Shown piece after piece: positions 44,304 to 52,955 of a stretch of 55,986 nt of DNA. This stretch comes from CAZQEZ01 sp964592475 (GTDB lineage Bacteria > Bacteroidota > Bacteroidia > Cytophagales > Cyclobacteriaceae), in contig CAZQEZ010000007.1 in NCBI GenBank assembly GCA_964592475.1, positions 1 to 55,986 on the forward strand, in the 5' to 3' direction. The translations under genes and the position numbers were made by a program. Each line of letters starts with the position of its first letter. The stretch's first letter is position 1. Below the pieces are notes generated by a model, which saw only the letters and a list, made by a program, of their open reading frames with translations, searched no databases and had not been told where the DNA came from.

Positions 44304-45722
44304 TCAATTCTCCTGATTAAAATCTGCACCCCGGTACTCTAGCATTCTATTTTTCAGGCTATCAAGCAAGGCTCGGTTTTCCGGGTGTTCCGAAATATTT
44401 ACATTTTCTTCCGGGTCTTTTACATGGTTATATAGCATACGAGCATACACATCTTCATCAGTGCGGCTCCATTCCGTGTACAGGTAGTCGTTGGTTTTTA
44501 TCGATACACCATCGTGGTACTTGCTGATTACCTGGTCTTTCCATTCGGCATTTTCATCTTCCAGCAGGGGCAGCATACTAGCGCCATCCAATTGATTAGC
44601 TGGTGGAGCTACACCAGCAAGTGCTGCCAGGGTAGGGTAGATGTCAACAAATTCTACCAGTTTATCAATTTTTTTATTAGCAGGAATTCCCGGTCCGGAC
44701 AGCAGCATGGGTACCTGCAGGCTGGTTTTAAAATTGGCATGCTTGCACCAAAGCGTATGCTCGCCAAGGTTCCAGCCATGGTCACCCCACAATATCACAA
44801 TTGTATTTTCTTTCAAACCTTCATCCTCCAGCGCCTGCATCACTCTGCCTATTTGCGCGTCGGTGTAGCTCACACAGGCATAGTAGCCATGGATTAATTT
44901 GTGTGCCAGCTCATCACTCACCGGTCCTTTCTTGGGTACTCCCGCGTAAGCACGCAGTTCGCCGGAGTTATGAATGGCCGCTTCGGGTGCATTCTTAGGT
45001 ACATAATAATTATCCGGTAAGGAAATATTGGCCGGATCATACATTTCCCAGTATTTTCGAGGCGCGTTGAAAGGTAAGTGAGGTTTCAAAAAGCCTACCG
45101 CCAGGAAAAAGGGTTTATCCTGTTGTTTTAATTTTTTAAGGTCTGTAATGGCTTTGTTGGCAATTTTTCCATCAAAATAAGCCGTGTCTGCTATTTCCAG
45201 GTTTTCGTAGGCCGGTCCCCGGGTAGTGTCCGAATTATCCATGGCAATATTTTCCGCATTTTGATAATCACGCCAGCTGTTAGCCAGGTGGGGTCGCCAG
45301 TTTTCATCCCAGCTACGCGTTTCTGTGTCATCAAGGTCGTGAAAAATTTTGCCGTTGGAAATGGTGTAGTAGCCGTTTTCCTTTAGCAGCTGGGGCAAGG
45401 TAACAGCTCCCGGGTAGTCATTATCCACCCTGGTAAAATAATTGATAAACCGGTGACGAGTAGGGCGGGCACCGGTAAGTAAGCTGGCCCTGGAGGCACC
45501 ACAAACAGGGACATTGCAATAAGCTTCGGTAAACATTACTCCTTGGCTGGCCAGTTTGTCAATGTTGGGCGAATGGATGTGGGAGGCTCCGTACGCATTT
45601 AATTCCGGGCGTAAGTCATCTATCGCGATGAAAAGGATGTTGGGCGGGCCTTCTGGTTCACTTTTAGAATTACAGCCCAGTAATAGACCACATACAACAA
45701 AGATTAACATTAAATTTTTCAT
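44304..45722 (-). CDS. Lipoprotein sulfatase, iduronate-2-sulfatase-like
   Basis: This 472-aa exported sulfatase hydrolyses a sulfate ester, probably on a sulfated polysaccharide. A lipoprotein signal peptide ends in the lipobox LLGC (Cys17). The alkaline-phosphatase-like core starts PNILFIAIDDLRPEL, with metal-binding Asp pair at 35-36, and the active-site signature is C74-G-A-S-R78, the CxAxR form that is matured to formylglycine. Further on come KPFFLAVGFLKPHLPFNAP and LWGDHGWNLGEH with the second set of metal ligands. These fit the iduronate-2-sulfatase-like group common in marine Bacteroidota. No sulfatase-maturing enzyme, SusC/SusD pair or glycoside hydrolase is nearby, so it is not part of a polysaccharide utilisation locus within the window. 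A strong terminator follows the gene. Confidence 0.92.
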   Translation of the reverse strand: MKNLMLIFVVCGLLLGCNSKSEPEGPPNILFIAIDDLRPELNAYGASHIHSPNIDKLASQGVMFTEAYCNVPVCGASRASLLTGARPTRHRFINYFTRVDNDYPGAVTLPQLLKENGYYTISNGKIFHDLDDTETRSWDENWRPHLANSWRDYQNAENIAMDNSDTTRGPAYENLEIADTAYFDGKIANKAITDLKKLKQQDKPFFLAVGFLKPHLPFNAPRKYWEMYDPANISLPDNYYVPKNAPEAAIHNSGELRAYAGVPKKGPVSDELAHKLIHGYYACVSYTDAQIGRVMQALEDEGLKENTIVILWGDHGWNLGEHTLWCKHANFKTSLQVPMLLSGPGIPANKKIDKLVEFVDIYPTLAALAGVAPPANQLDGASMLPLLEDENAEWKDQVISKYHDGVSIKTNDYLYTEWSRTDEDVYARMLYNHVKDPEENVNISEHPENRALLDSLKNRMLEYRGADFNQEN

Positions 45723-45866
45723 ACTTTTCAGGTGTTATATTAAAATAATTTGGCGCTATATAATTTTGTATGGAACACTATAAAGTGTAATTTTAAGAAA
45801 TATATAAAGCATCTTTAAATATTTCACATCTTTTTTAGTTAGAAATGACATTTTTTTGTCATTGAA

Positions 45867-45951
45867 GCCGGGCACTAAAAGTGGAGAAGCTAGCCCCGGT
45901 AAGAGGAGAAAAGCTAACCACAGAGTAACACAGAGAAATTCACAGAGAGTA
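45867..45951. repeat. 85-bp dispersed repeat, copy 1 (left edge of the assembly gap)
   Basis: The sequence from GCCGGGCACTAAAAGTGG to CACAGAGAGTA recurs at 46078-46162 with only a few differences (for example CCCCGG against CCTCGG, and CAGAGAAAT against CAGGGGAAT). The 3' half, with CCACAGAGTAACACAGAG, resembles a noncoding repeat found in many copies in diverse bacterial genomes. It directly abuts the run of N. Confidence 0.8.
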
Positions 45952-46051
45952 NNNNNNNNNNNNNNNNNNNNNNNNNNNNNNNNNNNNNNNNNNNNNNNNN
46001 NNNNNNNNNNNNNNNNNNNNNNNNNNNNNNNNNNNNNNNNNNNNNNNNNNN
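45952..46051. other. Assembly gap (100 N)
   Basis: Exactly 100 undetermined bases, the conventional length for a gap of unknown size. It lies between two near-identical 85-bp repeats, so the assembly probably broke on the repeat and the true distance and copy number are unknown. Confidence 0.98.
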
Positions 46052-46077
46052 AAAAAAAAACAAAAAAGGCGCAGGCA

Positions 46078-46162
46078 GCCGGTCATTAAAAGTGGAGAAG
46101 CTAGCCTCGGTAAGAGGAGAAAAGCTAACCACAGAGTAACACAGGGGAATTCACAGAGAGTA
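46078..46162. repeat. 85-bp dispersed repeat, copy 2 (right of the assembly gap)
   Basis: Same orientation as copy 1, preceded by an A-rich stretch and GGCGCAGGCAGCC. The gap-flanking span 45723-46238 holds no gene that I can support; frames crossing the N run are artefacts. Confidence 0.8.
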
Positions 46163-46238
46163 AACACACAAACCTGGAGATAAACTAATAGCAAAATGCA
46201 ACTACAAGCGGCTATTGGACCAAGAGAAGATATAAATA

Positions 46239-47036
46239 TTAAAACAATTTAAGTCGATAGGCTACTCCGCCACTAATAAAAAAATCAGGTGCTCCATCAT
46301 TAAATCCTACTCCAAAGGAAGCATCCAATTGCAGATTTTTATCGGGTTCGAACACCAAACCCGCGTTAAACAGGTGTTCATTATTATTTTCAGAATAAAC
46401 ATTACCGTAAAATTCAGTAAATCCTCCCCAGCGGTCGCTAAAAGTGTAATCAAAAGACATGGCATAGCCAAATGCATTTTGCACCAATTCCGAGTCCCAG
46501 GTGTATCTAAAATTGGTAGTGACACCCAGCCAATTATTAACGCTATGCCCTGCAAGTAAGCCAATGGTAGGGTTTACATTGTCTATTTGATAATTTTCAT
46601 ATCCAGTGCCGGGTAGGGCAATAGTGGTAATAAAAGAAAGTTGGGGCAGTATCCCTTTTTGTTTACCAATGAAAAATTTAGCTCCCACGGAAAACGGTGC
46701 AAAACCGGTTTGCTTATTGATCAATTCATCTTCAAAACTATCTCTTTGTAATAGCAAATCATAACTAAAACGAAACTCCAGGTTTTGTAAAAGACCTACC
46801 CTCACCAGCCCAGTAGGCAAATAATAAGTTTTGATAATGGCGTCGGTAGGTTGCAATTGATCCCTCTGAAACAGCAGACCGTTTTCCAGTTGCACCGCCC
46901 CGGTTGGCAGTAGAAACGGAGAGTCGGTACCTTGCCCAGGCCTGTCGGCATTTATTCCGGGCCATTCTTCTTCTTGCTCCTGGGCGGTAAGTGTGGAAAA
47001 TGTAGCTAAGAAGATTATTAAAAATGTATACTTCAT
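46239..47036 (-). CDS. Outer-membrane transporter-like protein (MetA-pathway of phenol degradation family)
   Basis: This 265-aa beta-barrel-type protein has a signal peptide (ending STLTAQ). The stretch NADRPGQGTDSPFLLPTGAVQLENG right after the mature N-terminus is the signature of the family named after the phenol-degradation MetA pathway, now mostly annotated simply as transporter. Repeated amphipathic strands follow (EFRFSYDLL, GVTTNFRYTWDSEL, LQLDASFGVGFND), and the protein ends in a short GGVAYRLKLF strand with terminal Phe, as expected for an outer-membrane barrel. The substrate is unknown, and the family name should not be read as evidence for phenol use. It stands alone between the assembly gap and a divergent gene. 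On the minus strand a TATCTTTA box, close to the promoter consensus, lies about 25 nt before the ATG. Confidence 0.75.
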   Translation of the reverse strand: MKYTFLIIFLATFSTLTAQEQEEEWPGINADRPGQGTDSPFLLPTGAVQLENGLLFQRDQLQPTDAIIKTYYLPTGLVRVGLLQNLEFRFSYDLLLQRDSFEDELINKQTGFAPFSVGAKFFIGKQKGILPQLSFITTIALPGTGYENYQIDNVNPTIGLLAGHSVNNWLGVTTNFRYTWDSELVQNAFGYAMSFDYTFSDRWGGFTEFYGNVYSENNNEHLFNAGLVFEPDKNLQLDASFGVGFNDGAPDFFISGGVAYRLKLF

Positions 47037-47138
47037 ATGGCAATTTATTGAAAGGCTAAAGATAATAATTGCTTTTTAGATCAACAATCAAATTAAAAGC
47101 CTGTTAAAAATATAGAAACAATAAAATTTTTTAATCTT

Positions 47139-47663
47139 ATGAGAGGTAAATTAGAAAAAGAAGGACAATACGATCTTTTTGAAACCACGAAAGGTAGTCA
47201 GATCTTAAACTTGAATGACAAAACATTTTTCGCGGTGGTAGAAGGACAGCGGGGAGATATTCTGGTAGGAACTGATGCGGATCACGAAAAGAAAAAAACG
47301 GTGAAACAAGGCCAGTTTTACCTGGCAGATTTTGATAATGATCCCGAATTTAACGATCTGCCCCACTTGTTTTTGCAAGAAGGTAGCAAATTCAGGGAAT
47401 GGATTCTTCCAAATGATTATCCTACCGAAAGCGATTACCAGAAAAAACTTGTTCGTACCAATAATCTTGTTTCGAAGTCAAAAGTAGAGGAACATGTAAA
47501 AGGAAAAGGAAATAAAGGTACTGAAAAGCAGTACCAGGATAAGCCGGAAGGTTTAAGAGCAAAGTCGAAAGACGAGCTTTATGAAATGGCAAAGAAGGAA
47601 GATATTCCCAATCGGTCCCAAATGGATAAGGAAGAATTGGTTAAGGAACTGAGTAAGAAGTAG
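47139..47663 (+). CDS. Hypothetical charged protein with Rho_N/SAP-like tail
   Basis: I do not recognise the family. The 174-aa protein is soluble, charged and without a signal peptide. The N-terminal ~105 residues look folded, with beta-type segments (TFFAVVEGQRGDILVGTD, QFYLADFDNDPEF, LPHLFLQEGSKFREWILP). A Lys-rich linker (KVEEHVKGKGNKGTEKQYQ) leads to a C-terminal helix pair, SKDELYEMAKKEDIPNRS then QMDKEELVKELSKK, of Rho_N/SAP type, which often binds nucleic acid. The same DI-x-NRS-x-x-DK-x-x-L-x-K motif ends the DUF5872-like protein at 43765-44253, suggesting the two small proteins share a targeting or binding module. Divergent from the transporter-like gene, convergent with the methyltransferase. 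Confidence 0.65.
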   Translation: MRGKLEKEGQYDLFETTKGSQILNLNDKTFFAVVEGQRGDILVGTDADHEKKKTVKQGQFYLADFDNDPEFNDLPHLFLQEGSKFREWILPNDYPTESDYQKKLVRTNNLVSKSKVEEHVKGKGNKGTEKQYQDKPEGLRAKSKDELYEMAKKEDIPNRSQMDKEELVKELSKK

Positions 47664-47819
47664 TTTTGAGTAGTCTTGGTTGTACTCATTTAGTTAAGTT
47701 TGCAGGAAATTCCTGTAAAATATTGCCTTACCATCTAAAATTAGGCGATTAATAATGTTAATTATGCTAAAAAACTAAATGATTAAGACACCTAAGTGAT
47801 CATTACTGACAATTATTTA

Positions 47820-48581
47820 TTATTTTTTGCATAAATAGATCACTTCTTCCTGTGGCAGCGCGTATTTTATTATTTTTTCTTCCGGCAGTTCCTTTACAAA
47901 TTCATCTTCACTTACTTCAAACCCCGCCTCTCGTAATCTTTGAGAGTAATCAAGCCCATAGGTACGTAAATGATCATTCTGACCGTGAAGTTTTTCTCTT
48001 TGTGCCGGAGTAGTAGCGGTGGGATCTTCAAGGGTGGTGTCTCTTTTATAATCCATGGGCGATTGGATAATGGCCCAGCCCTGCGGTTTAAGCACACGCC
48101 TTATTTCCTGCATGGCTTTTATATCATCGTTTACATGCTCCATCACATGATTACAAAAAACCACATCAAATGTATTATCGTCAAAAGGAATTTCATGGAT
48201 ATCCATTTTTACTTTAGCTAATGGGGATTCAAGATCGCCGGTAATGTATTCTAAATTTTGCATAGCTTCAAACCGGTGAATGTAACATAGCTCCGGTGCT
48301 ATGTGTAGCATTTTAAGTGAAGCTCGAAAAAAATCGGTTTTTTCTTTTAAATATAACCATAAAAGGCGGTGTCTTTCCAATGCCAGGCAATTTGGGCAAA
48401 GCGCATTTTCTCTGGGCTTACGACCATAAGGTAGAAATTTCCTGAAATTACTTCGGCAAACCGGACACGCTACTTTATTTCCTCTGTAGAATAATGCTAG
48501 TATTTTTACTACCCAATGACTAAACAATTGTAAATACTTTCTGGGTATTTTTCGTATTACCCAACTAATTATATGCTTCAC
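47820..48581 (-). CDS. Class I SAM-dependent methyltransferase with N-terminal zinc ribbon
   Basis: This 253-aa protein starts with GTG at 48581; no ATG is available before the conserved region, and a promoter box (TACTTTTG) lies 23 nt upstream. Four cysteines, C39/C42 (VACPVC) and C62/C65 (ALCPNCLALERHR), form a zinc-ribbon-like module before a class I methyltransferase core with MLHIAPE, DIHEIPFDDNTFDVVFCNHVMEHVNDD and RRVLKPQGWAIIQSP. This is the type 11 methyltransferase pattern. The zinc ribbon plus this core is seen in proteins linked to surface-glycan or lipid biosynthesis, but the substrate cannot be assigned. It is transcribed alone; the export operon starts 209 nt away in the opposite direction. 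Confidence 0.85.
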   Translation of the reverse strand: MKHIISWVIRKIPRKYLQLFSHWVVKILALFYRGNKVACPVCRSNFRKFLPYGRKPRENALCPNCLALERHRLLWLYLKEKTDFFRASLKMLHIAPELCYIHRFEAMQNLEYITGDLESPLAKVKMDIHEIPFDDNTFDVVFCNHVMEHVNDDIKAMQEIRRVLKPQGWAIIQSPMDYKRDTTLEDPTATTPAQREKLHGQNDHLRTYGLDYSQRLREAGFEVSEDEFVKELPEEKIIKYALPQEEVIYLCKK

Positions 48582-48603
48582 TGTCCACCAATTTATTTCC
48601 CGG

Positions 48604-48611
48604 CAAAAGTA
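48604..48611 (-). promoter_or_regulatory. Bacteroidota -7 promoter box for the methyltransferase
   Basis: The minus strand reads TACTTTTG, an exact TAnnTTTG match, 23 nt before the GTG start. It also supports the choice of that start. No TTG is seen at the expected -33 distance. Confidence 0.4.
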
Positions 48612-48790
48612 ATTAAAAACCGTTTAAGATTTAAATCCTGCCATTGCTCCTAGTATCCTCTCATTTACAGTATTACGTTTTTGATATTATCTTAAAAAGT
48701 GTTCTTTTTGTTAATAATTATTAACATGTTGAATCAATATATTACTAAAAAATTAGTTATATTGGTGAGATAAAAAAAACCCTAATAAAT

Positions 48791-50086
48791 ATGAAGAAAA
48801 AATCACTGCTTATTATTGCCGTATTGGCGGTTATAGCTGTTTTATATTTTGCCTTTGGCAGGAAAACAGTGGAAAATGCTGATGCTGATATTGTTGTTTC
48901 TGCCAAAAAGGGAGAATTTGTAATTGATATAACTACTACCGGAGAGCTTGAAGCTAAGAATTCCGTTAAAATTATGGCTCCACAGGGGTTACGTCGTGCC
49001 CATATCTGGGAAATTAAAATTGCCAAACTGGAAGAAGAAGGAAGTATGGTGAAAAAAGGAGATGTAGTAGCCGTATTGGATAATTCAACGATCAACGATC
49101 GAATTAATGAATTGCAAAACGAATTGGAACAGCGAGAGTCAGATTACTCGAAAGCAAAACTAGATACAGCCATAAGTCTTCGTAAGTTACGAGACGAATT
49201 GATTAACAAAGAATATGCTGTAGAAGAAAAGCGATTAGTAGTGGAACAGTCGGAATTTGAGCCACCTGCTACCCAACAGCAAAACGATATAAACCTGGAA
49301 AAAGCCATTCGTGAATTACAGCAAGCCAAAGAAAACTACGAATTAGAAAAAAATAAAGCAATTGCTGAAGTAAGAAAAGCTCGTTCACGTTACCGAGAAG
49401 AAAAAATGGACCTCGATTTTTTGCAGGGGTTATTGAAGGATCTTGTGATTAAAACGCCGGAGCCTGGGATGCTGGAATATGCTAAAAGCTTCAACGGGCA
49501 AAAAATGAAAGAAGGAGACATCTTACGATTGTGGAATCCTGTATTGGCTGAATTGCCCGATTTGAGCAAAATGATTTCCCGCACTTATGTAAATGAAGTA
49601 GATATCAGAAGAGTTAAAGAAGGTCAGGTCGTGAATATCTCTTTAGATGCATACCCGGAAAAAAGGCTTACAGGAAATGTAATAAAAGTAGCTAACATTG
49701 GAGAACAAAAACCTAATTCTGACGCCAAGGTTTTTCAGGTAGATATAGAAGTAAATGAAGCTGATACCACGTTGCGTCCTGGCATGACCACCGGAAATCA
49801 AATAGTGGCAGATGTAGAGAAAAATGTAATTTCAGTGCCATTGGAAGCACTGCATAATCAAGGGGACTCCATTTCATATGTTTTTAAAAAGAACGGGTTG
49901 AACATGGTAAAACAGCAAGTACAGGTTGGAAAAACCAACAGTAATGAAGCCATTATTCATCAGGGAATTATAGAAGATGATGAAATATTGTTGTCAATTC
50001 CGGAAAATGCAGACAAGAAAAAGCTGGTGCTACTGGAAAAGATGAGTGATAAAGAGGAAGCTCAACCATTAACTTCAATAAAGTAA
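48791..50086 (+). CDS. HlyD/MacA-type periplasmic adaptor of an export system
   Basis: This 431-aa membrane-fusion protein would connect an inner-membrane ABC permease to a TolC-type channel. An N-terminal membrane anchor (residues 6-22) is followed by a lipoyl/barrel-sandwich half (ITTTGELEAKNSVKI), a long coiled-coil hairpin (about 100-210, rich in Glu, Lys and Leu), the second lipoyl half, and a beta-barrel domain with TYVNEVDIRRVKEGQVVNI and LRPGMTTGNQIV. It is the first gene of an operon: 2 nt to the permease, which in turn overlaps the TolC-like gene. The type fits MacA-like adaptors of MacB exporters, moving antibiotics, peptides or lipids out of the periplasm; the cargo is unknown. 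Confidence 0.88.
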   Translation: MKKKSLLIIAVLAVIAVLYFAFGRKTVENADADIVVSAKKGEFVIDITTTGELEAKNSVKIMAPQGLRRAHIWEIKIAKLEEEGSMVKKGDVVAVLDNSTINDRINELQNELEQRESDYSKAKLDTAISLRKLRDELINKEYAVEEKRLVVEQSEFEPPATQQQNDINLEKAIRELQQAKENYELEKNKAIAEVRKARSRYREEKMDLDFLQGLLKDLVIKTPEPGMLEYAKSFNGQKMKEGDILRLWNPVLAELPDLSKMISRTYVNEVDIRRVKEGQVVNISLDAYPEKRLTGNVIKVANIGEQKPNSDAKVFQVDIEVNEADTTLRPGMTTGNQIVADVEKNVISVPLEALHNQGDSISYVFKKNGLNMVKQQVQVGKTNSNEAIIHQGIIEDDEILLSIPENADKKKLVLLEKMSDKEEAQPLTSIK

Positions 50087-50088
50087 AC

Positions 50089-51447
50089 ATGCTTGAGCGA
50101 TTAAAATCGAATTTCAACATTGCTTTTGAGGCAGTTTTGGCCAATAAAGTAAGGTCGATACTTACTGCCCTGGGCATTATTTTTGGAGTGGCTGCCGTAA
50201 TATCGATGCTGGCCATAGGAGCGGGGGCACAAGAAGAAATCAACGAGCAGATAAAACTTGTAGGAGTAAATAATATTGTGATAGAACCCATAGTAGAGCA
50301 AGCAGAAGAAAACCTTGCTTCCGAAATCGACAGTGATAAAAAGGATAATAAATTTTCGCCCGGTCTTAATTTAAAAGATGTAGAGAGTATAGCAGAAATT
50401 ATACCTGGTATTACCACCATCAGTCCAGAAATTATACTGGAAACTTATATTATAAACAATGGTATCCGGCGCTCCGCAAAACTAGTAGGTATCCAACCTT
50501 CTTATTTTAAACTGTCTAGTTTTAATTTACAAATAGGCAACATGTTTAGTCAGGAGCAAATGGATAAAGGAAGTGCCGTTTGCATAATCGGTCAAAGTAT
50601 CAAATCCAAGTTTTTTCCTCAATCCAATCCTCTCGGAAAAAAAATAAAAGTGGGGCCGCACTGGCTTGAGATTATTGGTATATTGGATGAGCGCTTCATA
50701 TCTGAGGCGAGTATTAAAAAATTAGGCATTCGAGATTACAACATGGATGTATATGTGCCTATTCAAACTTTTTTGATCCGTTATAAAAATCGCTCTTTAG
50801 TTACCAGTAACATGTTACGTGCACAGGAGCAAGGGTTTATGCGTATGCGAATGGGAGGAGATACGGAAGAAGATCAAGCCAAAGCACCGGTAAATTATCA
50901 TCAGATAGATAAAATGGTAGTGCAGGTGGAAAATACTGAAATGCTTACCAACGTAGCTGAAGTAATGACCCGTTTGCTGCAAAGACGGCACTACGATGTA
51001 ATAGATTTTGAAGTTACCATCCCGGAGCTATTGTTGAAACAGCAGCAACGTACCAACCAAATTTTCAATATTGTACTATTTGCCATTGCCAGTATATCGT
51101 TAGTGGTGGGTGGTATTGGCATCATGAATATAATGCTTGCTTCAGTGCTGGAGAGAATTAAAGAAATAGGTCTTCGTATGGCGCTGGGAGCAAAAAAAAT
51201 AGACATAGTGCTTCAATTTTTATTGGAATCAGTTTTGATAAGCGTTACCGGAGGATTGATCGGTGTTATATTAGGGTTTCTTCTGGCAGTAGTCATTTCA
51301 CGGTTTGCCGAAATCCCAACCATTGTAACAGTTTTTTCTATTGTAATTTCATTTGGTGTAGCAGCCACGGTAGGTCTCATTTTTGGAATAGCACCTGCTC
51401 GTAGAGCCGCCAAGCAAGACCCTATAACTTCATTGAGATATGAATAA
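50089..51447 (+). CDS. MacB/FtsX-type ABC transporter permease (no ATPase domain)
   Basis: This 452-aa inner-membrane protein has the MacB topology: one N-terminal membrane helix (about residues 20-42, LTALGIIFGVAAVISMLAIG), a large periplasmic MacB_PCD domain (to ~320), and three C-terminal helices of the FtsX domain, with the typical GGIGIMNIMLASVLERIKEIGLRMALGA after the second. It ends ARRAAKQDPITSLRYE, the usual end of such permeases. MacB proper carries an ATPase domain of about 220 residues at its N-terminus; here it is missing, and none of the neighbours encodes one. A separate ATPase elsewhere is therefore needed. The gene follows the adaptor by 2 nt, and its last 8 nt overlap the TolC-like gene. 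Confidence 0.9.
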   Translation: MLERLKSNFNIAFEAVLANKVRSILTALGIIFGVAAVISMLAIGAGAQEEINEQIKLVGVNNIVIEPIVEQAEENLASEIDSDKKDNKFSPGLNLKDVESIAEIIPGITTISPEIILETYIINNGIRRSAKLVGIQPSYFKLSSFNLQIGNMFSQEQMDKGSAVCIIGQSIKSKFFPQSNPLGKKIKVGPHWLEIIGILDERFISEASIKKLGIRDYNMDVYVPIQTFLIRYKNRSLVTSNMLRAQEQGFMRMRMGGDTEEDQAKAPVNYHQIDKMVVQVENTEMLTNVAEVMTRLLQRRHYDVIDFEVTIPELLLKQQQRTNQIFNIVLFAIASISLVVGGIGIMNIMLASVLERIKEIGLRMALGAKKIDIVLQFLLESVLISVTGGLIGVILGFLLAVVISRFAEIPTIVTVFSIVISFGVAATVGLIFGIAPARRAAKQDPITSLRYE

Positions 51448-52909
51448 AACAATGCTAAGCGTGCTGGCGCTTTTTCTAATCATCCATACCAGTAATGCAC
51501 AGGCACAAGATCAAAATATTGAATACTTGACTTTGCAAGATGTTATTCGATTGGCCAAAAATCAAAGTACCTGGGCGCTTAGAGCCGAGGTAGTAAAAGA
51601 AAATCGCTATTGGCAATACCGGGTTTTTAAATCTAATTATAACCCACAACTGAGGCTGAGCGGCGAATTGCCAAATTTCCAAAGAACGTTTCAGCAGGTA
51701 CGACAGCCCACCGGCGATTACCAGGTTAGGTTTATTAATAATAACAACTCAAGTTTAAACCTGTCTTTAAGTCAGTCAGTAGGATTGACTGGGGGAGAAA
51801 TTTTTCTGAATAGTGAAATGAGAAGGTTCGACGATTTCACCAATGATCGGATTGAATACAATACCAACCCTTTATTTATAGGCTTCAGGCAGCCTTTATT
51901 CAGTTTCAATCCTTTGCTTTGGGATAAAAAAATTGAACCTTTGCGCTACGAAGAGTCCAAAAGGGAATATGTAGAAGATATGGAAGATATTTCCATAGAA
52001 GCTACTCGTCGTTTTTTCAATTTAATGTTAGCGCAGGTAGACATAGAAATAGCCGCAAAAAACCTGGCTAATAATGATACCATTTTTAAAATTGCACAAG
52101 GACGGTATAACCTGGGTAATATTGCGGAAAATGAACTGCTACAGCTGGAATTGAACTTGATGAATTCGCGTCAATCGGTTGCTCAGGCCAATCTCGACCT
52201 GGAAACCTACTCGCTTCGCTTAAAGTCTTACATTGGCTACACTGGCAATCAGGCAATTTCTCTCATTTTGCCAGAGAGTATTCCTCAATTTGCTGTAAAT
52301 GACAAAATAGCCTTGCGAGAGGCTTTAGCCAACAGGTCGGAGGCCATTGGTTTTAAGCGTGAAGTATTGGAGGCCGAAAGGGATGTAGCGCAGGCCAAAG
52401 GTAATGCCGGATTGGATGCCAATCTTTTTGGTAGTTTTGGACTAACCAATCGAGCCGATGAATTTGATTTACTTTACGCCAATCCGTCAGACCAACAAGC
52501 AGTGCGAATTGGATTTGAAATACCCATTGTTGATTGGGGTAGAACAAAATCGCGGGTAAAAACAGCAGAGGCTAATAAAAAGCTGGCTCAATTTTCCGTA
52601 CAGCAAAACAGGTTACAATTTGAAGAAGAAATTCTTACCCAGGTAAGGCGTTTCAACATGCTTCGCAACCAGATTGAGATCACGCAAAAATCATCGGCAA
52701 TAGGGCAAAAAAGCTACAATATCTCTAAGAATCGATTTTTAATTGGTAAAATATCCATTACTGACTTGAATGATGCATTGGAGAAAAAGGATCAGGCGCG
52801 CAGACGATACATACAATCCCTGGATGAATTCTGGACTGCTTACTATGAAATGCGCCGGCTAACATTGTACGATTTTGCTGATAACGAGGTGCTTTATAAA
52901 GGTGAATAG
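51440..52909 (+). CDS. TolC-family outer-membrane efflux channel
   Basis: This 489-aa outer-membrane factor has a signal peptide (ending SNAQA), an early YLTLQDVIRLAKNQS segment, and the two-fold repeated helical structure of the OEP family, with long amphipathic helices (EATRRFFNLMLAQVDIEIAAKNL and a later counterpart, FEEEILTQVRRFNMLRNQIEI) and the interval IPIVDWGRTKSRVKTAEA typical of the second repeat. It would complete the tripartite export path with the adaptor and permease encoded directly upstream. The start codon overlaps the 3' end of the permease gene, a sign of coupled translation. Confidence 0.9.
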   Translation: MNKTMLSVLALFLIIHTSNAQAQDQNIEYLTLQDVIRLAKNQSTWALRAEVVKENRYWQYRVFKSNYNPQLRLSGELPNFQRTFQQVRQPTGDYQVRFINNNNSSLNLSLSQSVGLTGGEIFLNSEMRRFDDFTNDRIEYNTNPLFIGFRQPLFSFNPLLWDKKIEPLRYEESKREYVEDMEDISIEATRRFFNLMLAQVDIEIAAKNLANNDTIFKIAQGRYNLGNIAENELLQLELNLMNSRQSVAQANLDLETYSLRLKSYIGYTGNQAISLILPESIPQFAVNDKIALREALANRSEAIGFKREVLEAERDVAQAKGNAGLDANLFGSFGLTNRADEFDLLYANPSDQQAVRIGFEIPIVDWGRTKSRVKTAEANKKLAQFSVQQNRLQFEEEILTQVRRFNMLRNQIEITQKSSAIGQKSYNISKNRFLIGKISITDLNDALEKKDQARRRYIQSLDEFWTAYYEMRRLTLYDFADNEVLYKGE

Positions 52910-52934
52910 CACTTTTTTATAAGTAAATAGTTAC

Positions 52935-52942
52935 TAAATTTG
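52935..52942 (+). promoter_or_regulatory. Bacteroidota -7 promoter box before the small secreted protein
   Basis: TAAATTTG is an exact TAnnTTTG match, 13 nt before the ATG at 52956, in the TAAATTTGCAA context often seen in this phylum. It implies a very short leader and a transcript separate from the export operon. Confidence 0.5.
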
Positions 52943-52955
52943 CAATTAAAAGACT

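Noticed and set aside
45856..46194. Frames of 72-84 codons crossing the run of N
   Set aside because: They are open only because undetermined bases cannot contain stop codons, and they are made of the noncoding 85-bp repeat.
47697..47720. Small palindrome CAGGAA-A-TTCCTG between convergent genes as a terminator
   Set aside because: A 6-bp stem with a 1-nt centre and no T run is too weak to call.
48791..52909. Complete MacAB-TolC exporter
   Set aside because: The permease lacks the nucleotide-binding domain that defines MacB, so only a MacB-like permease is annotated.
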